A stretch of 64,000 nt of DNA from Novosphingobium sediminicola (GCF_014196525.1 NZ_JACIDX010000003.1:248001-312000), one strand, 5' to 3'. Positions 1 to 9,358 are shown, counted from the stretch's first letter. Made by a program: numbers and translations. Notes: a model not told the origin generated them from the letters alone.

Positions 1-783
1 GGGGCCTCGTTGATTGCCGTTTCGGGCGTGCTGACCTTTGCCGCCGTGCGCCAGCCCCGGCTGCGCGGGGCGGCGCTGACCTCGGCTATCGTGCTGCTGA
101 CCCGCTCGCCCGATATTCCGGTCGGGGTCTTTGTCGTGGACCGGATTGTCGAGATCACGCTGGGCGGGGCGATTGGCGTGATGGCAAGCCGGTTCATCCT
201 GCCCGTGCGGTCGCGCGGGGCGATGATTGCCCGTTTTTGCGAGATCCTGAACACGATGGCGCAATTGCTGAATGCGCAGGCCGATGCGCTGGCGCGGGGC
301 GAGGCGCTGGCGTCGGCGGAGGCCAATATCGCCTTGCGCCAATCGCTGGTGGCGACCGAGGCGGTCTTGAATGACGCTCGGCGCGAAAGGGCTATGGGGC
401 TGGTGCGCGAGGATGTGTCCGATGCCATCCCGCGCACGCTCTGGCGCATCCGCAACGGCATTGCCCAGATCGGCCAGATTCTGGGCACGCCTTTTCCGCC
501 GATCGCGCTGACGATTGTCGGCCCGGCGGTGGAGGCGATGCTGCGCGCCCATGCGCAATCGGCGCAGGATGCGGCGGCGGCTCTGTCGGATGGCGGGGCG
601 CTGGCGCAAAATTCCGAGGCTGCCGAGGCCTTCGAGCGGGCCTTTGTCACCCTGCAGCATTCCGACGAGGCGCGCGCGATCCCCTTTGACGCGATGGGGC
701 GGGTTTTCGGCATGGCCTTCACCCTGCGGCGGATGCAGCAGGATTTCCACGATCTGGGCGAGCGGATCGCGGAATGTCGCTAG
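1..783 (+). CDS. FUSC-family (aromatic acid / fusaric acid type) exporter, C-terminal part
   Basis: The frame is open from base 1, so the gene starts outside the window and only its last 260 or so codons are present. The visible part begins with hydrophobic segments that end in a membrane-exit RFILPVRSRG stretch. A long soluble Ala-rich helical tail follows, as in FUSC / aromatic-acid exporter proteins, which pump organic acids or drugs across the inner membrane. The family call rests on this layout and remembered similarity; the N-terminal half is not visible. The next gene starts 105 bp downstream on the same strand. No catabolic-type operator is seen nearby. Confidence 0.55.
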   Translation, partial: GASLIAVSGVLTFAAVRQPRLRGAALTSAIVLLTRSPDIPVGVFVVDRIVEITLGGAIGVMASRFILPVRSRGAMIARFCEILNTMAQLLNAQADALARGEALASAEANIALRQSLVATEAVLNDARRERAMGLVREDVSDAIPRTLWRIRNGIAQIGQILGTPFPPIALTIVGPAVEAMLRAHAQSAQDAAAALSDGGALAQNSEAAEAFERAFVTLQHSDEARAIPFDAMGRVFGMAFTLRRMQQDFHDLGERIAECR

Positions 784-887
784 GATTGCCAACTCTTGGT
801 TGAAGATTATTCAAGGAAATAGGCAATTATCGCCTTGGGGTAAGGGGCGTAGAAGCAGGCCATCCCTTCTTCTCGGAGCCGTCCCCC

Positions 888-1475
888 ATGAAACTGTTTG
901 TCCTTTCCGCCGCTCTCGCGCTGCCCATCGCAGCCCATGCCCAGACCGCCCCGGTTCAGGGCGGCACCTATAAGGTGGAATCGCATCACACGCTGGCCCA
1001 GTTTTCGGTCAACCACTTTGGCTTCAACGATTTCTTCGGCGTGATCCCTGATGCCACCGGCACGCTGGTGCTCAACCCCGCGCAGGGCCTGGCGGGCACT
1101 TCGCTCGATGTCTCGTTGCCCGTCGACCGGATTTCGACCACCAATGCCGTGCTGGACGGCGAGCTGAAGAGCGCCGACTGGCTGGACGCGGCGAAATTCC
1201 CCACCATCCGCTTCGTCTCGCAAAAGGTTGAGCAGACCGGCCCCCGTACCGCGCGCATCACCGGCACGGTGACGCTTCATGGCGTGACCAAGCCCATGGT
1301 GCTGAACGCCACGCTGGGCGGTTCGGGCGTCAATCCGATGACCAAGGCCTATACGGTCGGCTTTAGCGCCACCGGCACGATCAAACGTTCGGATTTCGGC
1401 GTGACCAAATATGTCCCCTATGTGGGCGACGATCTGGCGATCTCGATCACCGCCGCCTTTGAAAAGGCCAACTGA
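888..1475 (+). CDS. YceI-family periplasmic lipid-binding protein
   Basis: A 195-residue protein with a Sec signal peptide (about residues 1-18, ending AHA). A YceI lipocalin-like beta-barrel follows, which in this family binds polyisoprenoid or other amphiphilic molecules in the periplasm. Typical YceI features are visible: an early SHHTLAQFSVNHFGF segment, a central KSADWLDAAKFPTIRF segment and an ITGTVTLHGVTKPM strand. It is the first gene of a compact run: cytochrome b561 starts 1 bp after its stop and a second YceI gene follows. Its ligand is unknown. Confidence 0.9.
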   Translation: MKLFVLSAALALPIAAHAQTAPVQGGTYKVESHHTLAQFSVNHFGFNDFFGVIPDATGTLVLNPAQGLAGTSLDVSLPVDRISTTNAVLDGELKSADWLDAAKFPTIRFVSQKVEQTGPRTARITGTVTLHGVTKPMVLNATLGGSGVNPMTKAYTVGFSATGTIKRSDFGVTKYVPYVGDDLAISITAAFEKAN

Positions 1476-1476
1476 T

Positions 1477-2046
1477 ATGAGCGCCCGCTACTCGGCTGTA
1501 GCTATGATTCTGCACTGGCTGGTGGCGGGCTTCTTGCTGGCCAATCTGGCGCTGGGCTGGTGGATGAAGCGCCTGATCGGGCTGGACCAGTTCGAGGCGT
1601 TTCAATTGCACAAATCCATCGGCATGAGCGTGCTGACGCTTTCCATCCTGCGGCTGCTCTGGCGCGTGACACACCGCGCGCCAGCCCTGCCCGAAACGAT
1701 GAATGCGTTGGAACGCTTTGCCGCCCATGCCACCCACCTGTTCTTCTATGGCATGATGATCCTGATGCCGCTCACCGGCTGGGCGCTGGTTTCGGTCAGC
1801 CCGTTCAACATCCCCACGCTGTTGTGGCACACGATTCCGCTGCCCCATATCGCCATGTTGCATGATCTGGCCGCCCCGGCGCGGGCCACGGCGGGCAAGC
1901 TGTCGGGCGGGGCGTATATGGCGATGGCGTTTGGCGGGGCGGCGCTGATCGCCCTGCATGTGGCCGCCGCATTGAAGCACCAATTCATTAACCGCGATGG
2001 CGTGCTGGGGCGGATGGTGCCGTTCCTGTCGGCCACACCGCGCTGA
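1477..2046 (+). CDS. cytochrome b561 family membrane protein
   Basis: A 189-residue, four-helix membrane cytochrome of the bacterial b561 type. These proteins carry two hemes b and move electrons between quinol and periplasmic acceptors. Candidate heme-ligand histidines are in ILHWLVAG near the N-terminus, QLHKSIG, HATHLFFYG and the final ALHVAAALKHQF helix. The start at 1477 is chosen because it follows the YceI stop at once and gives a normal b561 N-terminus; an upstream in-frame start would run deep into YceI. It sits between two YceI genes, a common arrangement that suggests a shared periplasmic redox role. Confidence 0.9.
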   Translation: MSARYSAVAMILHWLVAGFLLANLALGWWMKRLIGLDQFEAFQLHKSIGMSVLTLSILRLLWRVTHRAPALPETMNALERFAAHATHLFFYGMMILMPLTGWALVSVSPFNIPTLLWHTIPLPHIAMLHDLAAPARATAGKLSGGAYMAMAFGGAALIALHVAAALKHQFINRDGVLGRMVPFLSATPR

Positions 2047-2066
2047 GTTTTCCGGAGTATCCCCCC

Positions 2067-2618
2067 ATGCGTTATGCTTTCCTGCTGGCGGCGCTGGTTG
2101 CCAGCCCTGCTCTGGCCGCGCCTGCGCCCTCGTGGAGCGTCAACAAGGCCAAGTCGCGCCTCGCCTTTGTCGCTTCGATGAACGGTCAGGCGATCAATGG
2201 CGCCTTCCGTAGGTTCGATGCGCGCATCCAGTTCGACCCTGCCAATCTGGCCGGGGCCAGCGTTGTAGCCACCATCGACACGGGTTCCGCCTTCACCGGC
2301 GAGGCCTCGCGCGATCAATCGCTGCCCACGGCCGACTGGTTCAACATCAAGGCCTTTCCGCAGGCCGAGTTCAAGGCCAGCCAGTTCAAATCGGTCGGCC
2401 CGGGCCGCTATATCGCGCAGGGCAATCTGACCATTCGCGGCATCAGTCGCCCGGTCGCGCTGCCCTTTCAACTGGCGATCAAGGACAGGCTGGCCGTGAT
2501 GCGCGGCAGCCTGTCCATCGACCGCCGCGCCTTTGGCGTGGGGCAGGGGCAATTTGCCGGGACAGAAGCGGTTGCCGCCAATGTCCGGGTTGATATTGCT
2601 ATCGAAGCGACACGCTGA
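2067..2618 (+). CDS. YceI-family periplasmic protein (second copy)
   Basis: A 183-residue secreted YceI protein with a signal peptide ending near ALAAPAP (about residue 17). It has the family's barrel pattern: a WSVNKAKSRLAFVASMNG strand, PTADWFNIKAFPQAEF, and GNLTIRGISRPVALPF. It differs clearly from the first YceI at 888, so this is an old paralogue rather than a recent copy. It lies 20 bp after cytochrome b561 and 14 bp before the GST-type gene, so the four genes probably form one operon. Confidence 0.9.
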   Translation: MRYAFLLAALVASPALAAPAPSWSVNKAKSRLAFVASMNGQAINGAFRRFDARIQFDPANLAGASVVATIDTGSAFTGEASRDQSLPTADWFNIKAFPQAEFKASQFKSVGPGRYIAQGNLTIRGISRPVALPFQLAIKDRLAVMRGSLSIDRRAFGVGQGQFAGTEAVAANVRVDIAIEATR

Positions 2619-2632
2619 AAGGAACATAGCCC

Positions 2633-3574
2633 ATGCTGGTCGAAGGCAAATGGAGCGCCAATTGGCAGCCGGTGCAGGCCACCGATGAAAAGGGCGGTTT
2701 CGTCCGTCAGATTTCCGGCTTTCGCCACTGGGTCACGCCCGATGGCGCAACTGGTTTCAAGGCCGAGGCGGGGCGCTATCACCTCTATGTCGCGTTGATC
2801 TGTCCATGGGCTTCGCGCACGCTGATCGCGCGGGAATTGAAAGGTTTGCGCGATGTCGTCTCGGTATCGGTGGTCGAACCGGCGCTGACCGATGAAGGCT
2901 GGCGCTTTGGCGATTATCCCGGCGCTGGCCCTGATCCGCTGCATGGCGCGACCTATATGCATCAGGTCTACACGCGCGCCGATCCGGTTTACACCGGGCG
3001 CGCCACCGTGCCGGTGCTGTGGGACAAGGCCAGCGATACGATGGTCAGCAACGAATCCGCCGACATCCTGCGCATGTTCAACAGCGGCTTTGGCGATCTG
3101 GCCTCGGATGCCTACGATCTCTATCCGGCGGCCCTGCGCGAAGAGATCGACGCTCTGAACGAGCAGATCTATCCCGCGCTCAACAATGGCGTCTATCGCG
3201 CCGGTTTCGCCACCACGCATCTTGCCTATGAAGAAGCCTATCGCGATGTGTTCGCCATGCTGGATGAGCTGGAAGCAAGGCTGGCGGCGGGCGGACCTTT
3301 CCTGTTTGGCGAGACTCTGACCGAGACGGACATTCGCCTTTTCGTCACGCTGGTGCGCTTTGATGCGGCCTATCACGGTCTGTTCAAATGTAACCTGCGG
3401 CGTCTGGCCGAATATGCGGGCTTGAGCGCCTATACCGCGCGCATTCTGGCCATTCCCGGTGTGCGCGACACGGTCAGCATAGACCATATCAAGCAGGGCT
3501 ATTACTCGATTCGGTCGCTCAACCCCAATGGCATCGTGCCGGTGGGGCCGGATTTGAGCGCGCTGGGCCTATAA
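2633..3574 (+). CDS. glutathione S-transferase, omega/Xi class (glutathionyl-hydroquinone reductase type)
   Basis: A 313-residue cytosolic protein with a thioredoxin-like N-terminal domain carrying the CPWA active-site motif (Cys57) and an all-helical C-terminal domain with LTETDIRLFVTLVRFD. CPWA is typical of Xi-class S-glutathionyl-hydroquinone reductases (the YqjG, ECM4 and PcpF group), which remove glutathione from conjugated hydroquinones. The length matches that family. It is the last gene of the YceI/b561 run and ends 43 bp before the convergent TonB-receptor gene, with a strong hairpin between them. Its natural quinone substrate cannot be read from the sequence. Confidence 0.9.
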   Translation: MLVEGKWSANWQPVQATDEKGGFVRQISGFRHWVTPDGATGFKAEAGRYHLYVALICPWASRTLIARELKGLRDVVSVSVVEPALTDEGWRFGDYPGAGPDPLHGATYMHQVYTRADPVYTGRATVPVLWDKASDTMVSNESADILRMFNSGFGDLASDAYDLYPAALREEIDALNEQIYPALNNGVYRAGFATTHLAYEEAYRDVFAMLDELEARLAAGGPFLFGETLTETDIRLFVTLVRFDAAYHGLFKCNLRRLAEYAGLSAYTARILAIPGVRDTVSIDHIKQGYYSIRSLNPNGIVPVGPDLSALGL

Positions 3575-3577
3575 GGC

Positions 3578-3613
3578 TATGGCCCCCCGCGCCACGCCAC
3601 GCGGGGGGCCATA
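3578..3613. terminator. convergent stem-loop between the GST and TonB-receptor genes
   Basis: A 14-bp perfect stem (3578-3591 with 3600-3613) around an 8-nt loop, very GC-rich and without a T run. It lies between two convergent stop codons, so it can serve both strands. Confidence 0.75.
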
Positions 3614-3617
3614 CGCA

Positions 3618-6077
3618 TCATAGCGCAATAGACAGCCGCGCGTAATAATAGCCACCATTGATGCCAAAGGGCGAAAGCGTGTTGGGCGCGTTCAGCACTG
3701 TCCCGCCATTAATCAGCGTGCCCCCGCTGGTGGCCGTGACGGTGCCCGGGATCAGCGGCACCAGCGGCGGCTTGCGGTTGAACAGATTGTTCGCGCCGAT
3801 CGCCACGTCGATCGCGCTGGACAGCTTATAGCCGACTTCCAGATCGGTGATGACGCTGGGCGCGATGCGCGATGTGTACCATGTCGCGCCGCTGTTGGGC
3901 GAAACGCGGGCGCTGACCGGGCCATAGAGCGTTTCGCGCAGATTGACCGTCAACTTGCCGCTGGTCAGTAAGCCGCCCAGCCCGACCTTATAGGGCGCGG
4001 CCGCCGTTTCCAGATTGCTCACCGCCCCCTCGTTCAGCAGCGTGCTGCCCAGACGATTGCGGGTTAGTTTGGTGTCATTGACGCTGCCCGCCAGCGAGAG
4101 GTCGAGTTTGCCGATGGCGGTGGATAGCGGATAGGTTACCGAAAATTCCGCGCCCAGCGTGCGCGTGTCGGCGCCATTGGCAAACAGGCTGACGCCCGCA
4201 TAGGTGGCCGCCGGGTCCAGCACATTGCCATGCGCGGCCACCGCGTCCAGCACCGCCTGACTGACAATGGTGGTGCCGCTCTTGCCCAGAATCGTGCCCG
4301 TGGCCACGATGCGGTTGCGGATCCATGTGGCATAGGCGTCCGCCGTGATGGTCAGGCGCGGGATGGGATGGGCGACGAAACCGCCCGAAATGCCGGTCGA
4401 ACGCTCAGGCTTGAGGTTTTGAAAGCCCAGCAATTTGGCTGCGTCGGAATTGGCGGGCAGTTGGACCACAGCGCTGGTGGGCGAAACGCTGGTGGCCGAA
4501 TAATATTGCTCGCCAAGGTTGGGTGCGCGAAAACCGGTGTTGACCGTGCCGCGCAGGGCAAAGCCGGGGCTGAAATCGTAGCGGCTGTTGGCGCGGAAGC
4601 TGAAGGCATTGCCGAAGTCGGAATAATGCTCGAACCGGCCCGCCAGATTGACCTGCCATGCCGCCACGGGCTTGGCCGAAATGTCGCCATAGAGCGAGAA
4701 GGCGCGGCGCGAATGGCGGCCCGCATCGGTGGGCTGGAAACCGGGATAGGCCTGCGGGCCTTCCTTATAGATCGAGGGGCCGTCACCCTGCACGATGCCA
4801 TAGGTTTCGCGCCGAAATTCCGCGCCTGCGGCCAGATGCAGCGGCTCGGCAAAGCCCACCTCGACCGGATAGGTCAGGTCCAGATTGTTGGTCCACTGGC
4901 TGGAGGAAAACTGGCCGTCATAGAAATTGCGCGGCGTGTATCCGGTGTCGGCATAGAGGCCGGCATTGGCCGAATTGAGCGTCCAGACGTCGATCTGATC
5001 CTTGCCATAGGTGCTGGAAAGATCCCACGTCCCCTTGCCCAGTGCGCCCTTGAGGCCGACCGTTCCGGCGTAATCCTGTTCGTGGATGCCGATCAGGGGC
5101 ACAAAGCCGCCGGGATAGAGATAGGAGCCGTCGCTTTTCAGGATGCGGTTGGGCAATCGGTAGTTCTGCTGGGAATTGGCCACGCGGCGGCTGAAGCTGC
5201 CATTGGCATAGGCCTGAACCGCGCCGAAATCATAGCCCGCATTGGCAAAGGCGGTCGTCAGATAGTTCTGCGCATCGCCAAGGATCGGGTTAAGATTGGG
5301 CGATCCGGCAATATTGCCCCATGACGAAGGAACGCCCGAGAGCAGGCTGCCGTCGACATTGCCCACGCGCCGGTCCGCGCCGCCCTGCTGGCTGTATCCG
5401 CGATAGCGATGCTGCACGGTTAGGTTGAGAAAGCCTTGCTCGCCCAGCTTCGTGCCCAGATTGGCGCTTTGCGCGTTGGATGATCCGCCGCCCTGATAAT
5501 AGGCGCCGCCCGTCGCGCTGGCGTTAAAGCCGTGGTCGGCGTCTTTCAGGATGATGTTGATGACGCCGGCAATCGCGTCCGATCCATATTGCGCCGCCGC
5601 GCCATCGGTCAGGATCTCGATCCGAGCGATGGCCGAGGGCGGGATCAGGTCGATGTCAGGCGCTGCGCCGCCCTGAAACGCGCCGCCCGAAACCTGAAAG
5701 CTGGCGGTGTTGTGGCGGCGTTTGCCGTTGACAAGCACCAGCGTATGGTTGGGCGAAAGCCCGCGCAGCCGCGCCGAAAGCGTCAGATTGGCCACGTCCC
5801 CGCCAAATTGCTGCGCGGCAAAGCTGGGCGCGATTTGGGTCAGGGCCTGATTGAGGTTGGGCTGGCCCACGCGGGTCAGCGTGCCGGAATCGATCAGCGA
5901 GATGGGCGCGGCGCTGTCAGCGGCGCGGATGCCGGTCTGGCGGGTGCCGGTGACGATGATCGCCTCGCCCGTATTATCGCCCGTGCTGTCATTGTCCGGC
6001 GCGGCCTTCGCGCTCTGGGCCGTGGCGGCCAGAACCAGAGCCGAGGCGGCGGACAGGAAATTCCCCAATCGTTTCAT
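3618..6077 (-). CDS. TonB-dependent outer-membrane receptor
   Basis: An 819-residue outer-membrane receptor. A signal peptide (ending SAKA) is followed by a TonB-box-like AIIVTGT segment, a plug domain with IARIEILTDGAAAQYGSDAIAGVINI, and a 22-strand barrel ending with an aromatic-rich YYYARLSIAL C-terminus. The start at 6077 (MKRLGNF) is preferred over one 35 codons upstream because an AGGGGGAA ribosome site precedes it and the signal peptide then begins correctly. No operator of the downstream regulon is seen at its promoter, so it probably does not belong to the catabolic regulon. Ligand unknown. Confidence 0.93.
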   Translation of the reverse strand: MKRLGNFLSAASALVLAATAQSAKAAPDNDSTGDNTGEAIIVTGTRQTGIRAADSAAPISLIDSGTLTRVGQPNLNQALTQIAPSFAAQQFGGDVANLTLSARLRGLSPNHTLVLVNGKRRHNTASFQVSGGAFQGGAAPDIDLIPPSAIARIEILTDGAAAQYGSDAIAGVINIILKDADHGFNASATGGAYYQGGGSSNAQSANLGTKLGEQGFLNLTVQHRYRGYSQQGGADRRVGNVDGSLLSGVPSSWGNIAGSPNLNPILGDAQNYLTTAFANAGYDFGAVQAYANGSFSRRVANSQQNYRLPNRILKSDGSYLYPGGFVPLIGIHEQDYAGTVGLKGALGKGTWDLSSTYGKDQIDVWTLNSANAGLYADTGYTPRNFYDGQFSSSQWTNNLDLTYPVEVGFAEPLHLAAGAEFRRETYGIVQGDGPSIYKEGPQAYPGFQPTDAGRHSRRAFSLYGDISAKPVAAWQVNLAGRFEHYSDFGNAFSFRANSRYDFSPGFALRGTVNTGFRAPNLGEQYYSATSVSPTSAVVQLPANSDAAKLLGFQNLKPERSTGISGGFVAHPIPRLTITADAYATWIRNRIVATGTILGKSGTTIVSQAVLDAVAAHGNVLDPAATYAGVSLFANGADTRTLGAEFSVTYPLSTAIGKLDLSLAGSVNDTKLTRNRLGSTLLNEGAVSNLETAAAPYKVGLGGLLTSGKLTVNLRETLYGPVSARVSPNSGATWYTSRIAPSVITDLEVGYKLSSAIDVAIGANNLFNRKPPLVPLIPGTVTATSGGTLINGGTVLNAPNTLSPFGINGGYYYARLSIAL

Positions 6078-6298
6078 TATTTCCCCCTGTAAGGACGAGG
6101 CGCATGTTTGCGCGGAACGGCTTCCTGCCCGTCGCAGGAAAACTCTATTGATTGGATAGGGATTGAAGGATTGCGCGGGCAAATGAGTTTTGCGCGCGCG
6201 AAATTGGCGGCGCTCAACGGTTTTGCATTTCTGATTTCAAAGGGGCGGGGCGGACAAATTTCGCTTGGGGGTGGGCAAAGAGGAATAGTTGGCGCGAC

Positions 6299-6324
6299 GT
6301 CTATACTCTACTTTATAAATAGAC
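6299..6324. promoter_or_regulatory. inverted repeat upstream of the RBBP9-type gene
   Basis: Arms GTCTAT and ATAGAC are separated by 14 AT-rich bases, 26 bp before the start codon at 6350. It could be an operator or promoter element. It is unlike the TATCCG-type sites found after 10 kb. Confidence 0.3.
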
Positions 6325-6349
6325 ATTATCCCTTTGCGCGGAGTCCATC

Positions 6350-6952
6350 ATGTCCTCCCATCCCGAATTTCCTTTGGTGCTGACCGTGCCCGGCCTCGAC
6401 AATTCCGGCCCCGACCATTGGCAGACCCGCTGGGAAGCGCTGCACCCGCGATGCGAGCGTGTCGAACTGGGCCTGTGGGACCGGCCCCATCGCAATTCAT
6501 GGGTCAATCAGCTCAACCTTGCCCTGCGCCGCGCGCCGGGGCCTGTGCTGCTGGCCGCTCATAGTCTGGGCTGTCATGCGGTGACGGCATGGGCCGCGAT
6601 GGAGCCGGATGCGGCCTCGCTGGTGGCCGGGGCCTTGCTGGTCGCGCCGCCCGAGGTCGATTTCTTTCCGCTCGACACCCGCGTCAGCGCCTTTTCACCC
6701 ACCGCCTCGGCGGTTTTGCCCTTTCCCGCGCTGCTGCTGGCCAGCCGCAACGATCCCTATTGCGGGCAACCGGCGGCGCGGGTTCTGGCGCGGATGTGGG
6801 GCGCGCAATTCCTCGATGCGGGCGCGCTGGGGCATATCAATGCCGACAGCGGGCTGGGCGATTGGGAGGAGGGCTGGCGGCTGTTGACGCAGATGGTCGA
6901 TGGCGCCGCCAGGCCTGCCGCAGGCGTGCAGGCGGTGGCGCCTGCACGCTGA
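6350..6952 (+). CDS. RBBP9/YdeN-family serine hydrolase
   Basis: A 200-residue protein of the small alpha/beta-hydrolase family typified by RBBP9 and YdeN. It has the family opening (TVPGLDNSGPDHWQTRWE), a nucleophile elbow AHSLGC with Ser72, an acid in ASRNDPYC and a catalytic His in LGHINADSGLGDW. The intact triad supports an active cytosolic hydrolase, but the physiological substrates of this family are poorly known. A GGAG ribosome site precedes the ATG. It ends 4 bp before the convergent ThuA-like gene. Confidence 0.85.
   Translation: MSSHPEFPLVLTVPGLDNSGPDHWQTRWEALHPRCERVELGLWDRPHRNSWVNQLNLALRRAPGPVLLAAHSLGCHAVTAWAAMEPDAASLVAGALLVAPPEVDFFPLDTRVSAFSPTASAVLPFPALLLASRNDPYCGQPAARVLARMWGAQFLDAGALGHINADSGLGDWEEGWRLLTQMVDGAARPAAGVQAVAPAR
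6924..6949. terminator. stem-loop inside the 3' end of the RBBP9-type gene
   Basis: A 10-bp stem (6924-6933 with 6940-6949), loop of 6, lying within the last codons of the + gene. Only 4 bp separate the convergent stop codons, so the terminator has to sit in coding sequence. Confidence 0.45.
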
Positions 6953-6956
6953 GGGC

Positions 6957-8090
6957 TTACTTGGCGCAGGCGGGATCGGGCTTGCCCGCCCATTCCACCG
7001 CCTGCGTCAGCATCCGGCGGTAATTGGCGTCGTCAAAGCCGGCGGGCACATGGCCGATGGCCGAATAAAACGCGCGGCCCCGGCCCACGCAATGTTTCCA
7101 CGCGATGGGATGGTCGGCCCCCATGCGCAGATTGGCAGGCGGATCATAGCTGGCCTCATCCAGCGTGGCCAGCACGCGCACACCCCTCAGGCGCGGATTG
7201 GCGCGGAAGGAATACCATTCATCGGTCATCGCGAATTGCGCCGGGATGCCGCGCGTTACCGGATCCTGCCCTTCCAGATGCAGCGTGGCCGGGCGGAATT
7301 GCGGATTGGCCGGATGGCCCAGAAAGGCCGCGCCCACCAGAGAGTCGGTGTACCAGTCCCAGAAGGTGGCCGGATCGCCTGCCGCGCCATGGATGCCGAC
7401 AAAGCCCCCGCCATGCTCGACCCAATCCTTGAGCGCGCGGCGTTGGGGCAGGGTCAGCGCATCGCCGCTGATATTGTTCCACACGACCAGATCATAGCGG
7501 GCCAGCACTTCGGGCCGGATCGCTCCGCCCTTGTCGGTCACCTGCATCGACCAGCCGTTTTCCTGCGCCAGCCCTTGCAGCGCCTCGCGCGCGGCGCCCA
7601 CCGATTTGGCGTCGAGGAAGCCGTTGATCTTTTCAAACACCAGCACATGCAGCCCCTTGCCCGAGGGGCGCGGATCGGCGGGCTCATGGTCATAGCGCGC
7701 GCATCGGGCCAATTGGTCGGCGCTCGACACCGGCAATTTGCGCAGCCGCGCGTCCAGCCGAGCCAATAGGGCCGGGTCCTTGGGCGGCCCGGCCTGACCG
7801 CTGGAGAAAACCCCGCGCAGCGAGACGATGACGCTGAAGGTGGGTGCCTTGGTGCCGGTCAGGAAGGGGTTGAGGCCGGTGAAGCTCTCGCCCAGTTCGG
7901 CCGCTGCCGCCGCCTTGGCCGCCGGGTTGATCAGCACGTCGATGAGCGGGCTGTCGATGGAATAGGGCGCCCGCGCCATCGGGCAATCGGTGACGGCATT
8001 GGCAGTAACGGCATTGGCCGCAAGCGCAGGCAGAGCAAAACCCGCGCCCATCACCCCGACCAACAGCTTTGCCGTTCTTATCATGCTCAT
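6957..8090 (-). CDS. secreted ThuA-like (trehalose-utilisation fold) protein
   Basis: A 377-residue exported protein with a signal peptide (about residues 1-24, PALAANA). Its C-terminal 230 residues have the ThuA glutamine-amidotransferase-like fold: VLVFEKINGF, a YDLVVWNNISGDAL strand-turn, FVGIHGAAGDPATFWDWY and DEWYSFRANP. ThuA-fold proteins are linked to sugar metabolism, often in the periplasm, but a reaction is rarely assigned. The N-terminal 130 residues contain two short repeated AVTANAVT units and no known domain. The start at 8090 is preceded by GAGAGGGG. Confidence 0.75.
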   Translation of the reverse strand: MSMIRTAKLLVGVMGAGFALPALAANAVTANAVTDCPMARAPYSIDSPLIDVLINPAAKAAAAAELGESFTGLNPFLTGTKAPTFSVIVSLRGVFSSGQAGPPKDPALLARLDARLRKLPVSSADQLARCARYDHEPADPRPSGKGLHVLVFEKINGFLDAKSVGAAREALQGLAQENGWSMQVTDKGGAIRPEVLARYDLVVWNNISGDALTLPQRRALKDWVEHGGGFVGIHGAAGDPATFWDWYTDSLVGAAFLGHPANPQFRPATLHLEGQDPVTRGIPAQFAMTDEWYSFRANPRLRGVRVLATLDEASYDPPANLRMGADHPIAWKHCVGRGRAFYSAIGHVPAGFDDANYRRMLTQAVEWAGKPDPACAK

Positions 8091-8334
8091 ATTCGGCCCC
8101 TCTCATTATGGATTTGGCGCCATCATGCTCTGATTGCGCTACCATTGCCATAGGAGATTGCGCGAAGCCGCGCCGGCCGGGCCGTGGTCGCGAAAAGAAA
8201 CATTGGGAGACGGCCCCGCCGCGCTGGACATTGCCGGTGGTAGGGCGATATAGCGCGCGCCAATTCCCCATTGGCAGGAGCATACAAGACCATGCTGTTG
8301 CGCAAGCATTAAGACCGCCGGACACCAAGCTTTC

Positions 8335-9048
8335 ATGCCGACTATCAGCCTGATTATCCCTGCCTTCAACGAAGAAGATTATCTGCCCGCGTGCCTTGAT
8401 GCGGTCATGCAGAATGTGGCGGGCAAGGCGTTCGAGATTATCGTCGTCGACAATAACAGCACCGACGGCACCAAGCAGGTGGTCGAACGCTATCCGGGCG
8501 TGACCTATGTGTTCGAGGCGGAAAAGGGCATCACCCGCGCTCGCCAATGCGGTTTCAAGGCGGCCAAGGGTGAGATTCTGGCCTATGTCGATGCCGATAC
8601 GCATCCGCCTGCGGGCTGGGTGGAACAGATCATCGAGCAGTTCAGCAAAGACGCCAAGCTGGCCTGCCTGTCGGGCCCCTACAGCTTTTACGACGTCAGC
8701 GGGCTGCGCAATGCGATCTCGAACGCATGGTTCGTGGCCGCGCGCCCGCTCTATAATTTCACCGGCTATATGCTGGTGGGCGGCAATTTCGCCATCCGGC
8801 GCGAGGCGCTGACCAAGATGGGCGGGTTTGACGCCACGATCGAATTTTACGGCGAGGACGTGGACATCGCCAAGCGCGCGAAGAAGCAGGGCAAGGTCCT
8901 CTTCTCGCCCCGCTTTGTCATGCCCACATCGGGCCGCCGCATGGCGCGTCAGGGCTTTGCCAAAACCGCCGCGATCTATTTCATCAATTATTTCTCGATC
9001 GCCTTTCGCGGCAAGCCCGCCACCAAGAGCTATCTGGACATTCGCTAA
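8335..9048 (+). CDS. glycosyltransferase family 2
   Basis: A 237-residue GT-A-fold transferase. The nucleotide-sugar site is clear: LIIPAFNEEDYLPACL at the start, VVDNNSTDGT (residues 38-46) and a DAD metal motif (86-88), followed by the acceptor-side GEDVDIAKRAKKQG. No membrane helices are evident. Such enzymes move an activated sugar to a lipid, polysaccharide or protein acceptor. No other envelope-sugar genes adjoin it, so the acceptor is unknown. The 244 bp upstream, shared with the divergent ThuA-like gene, show no regulon operator. Confidence 0.88.
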   Translation: MPTISLIIPAFNEEDYLPACLDAVMQNVAGKAFEIIVVDNNSTDGTKQVVERYPGVTYVFEAEKGITRARQCGFKAAKGEILAYVDADTHPPAGWVEQIIEQFSKDAKLACLSGPYSFYDVSGLRNAISNAWFVAARPLYNFTGYMLVGGNFAIRREALTKMGGFDATIEFYGEDVDIAKRAKKQGKVLFSPRFVMPTSGRRMARQGFAKTAAIYFINYFSIAFRGKPATKSYLDIR

Positions 9049-9118
9049 GGCGTCTGTCCTTCTGGACGCAGATTGCCGCTCATGCCGATGGGCGGCCTTT
9101 ATGATGACAGGAAATCCC

Positions 9119-9319
9119 GTGACCAAGGCAATCAAACTGACGCTGACCGAGGACGAAGCCGAAATCATCGTCGATGCTCTGGAAGCCGACATGGAAGGCT
9201 ATCTGGAATCGGCCAAGGAAGCGCGCGGCAATGCCAACCGCGAAGACGTCAAGACCTTCAGCGAAGCGGCCGAGCGCATCGGCGCGCTGATCAACAAGGT
9301 GCGCGCGCTGCTGGATTGA
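9119..9319 (+). CDS. small conserved hypothetical protein
   Basis: A 66-residue acidic helical protein (KLTLTEDEAEIIVDALEADMEGYL and on) with no known domain. The GTG start at 9119 is chosen because AGGAAA lies 5 bases before it; ATG codons at 9101 and 9104 in the same frame are alternatives and would add 5-6 residues. The regular charge pattern and good ribosome site favour a real gene. No function can be proposed. Confidence 0.6.
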   Translation: MTKAIKLTLTEDEAEIIVDALEADMEGYLESAKEARGNANREDVKTFSEAAERIGALINKVRALLD

Positions 9320-9358
9320 GCCTGATGCGGGCCCCTGCGCCATGCGGGGGTCGGCTCC

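Noticed and set aside
2468..3487. Long open frame on the minus strand opposite the YceI and GST genes
   Set aside because: It is antisense to clear genes, its composition is typical of a high-GC shadow frame, and it shows no family features.
6900..7769. Long plus-strand frame opposite the ThuA-like gene
   Set aside because: Rich in Arg, His and Gly with no domain; the minus-strand ThuA protein with signal peptide explains the region.
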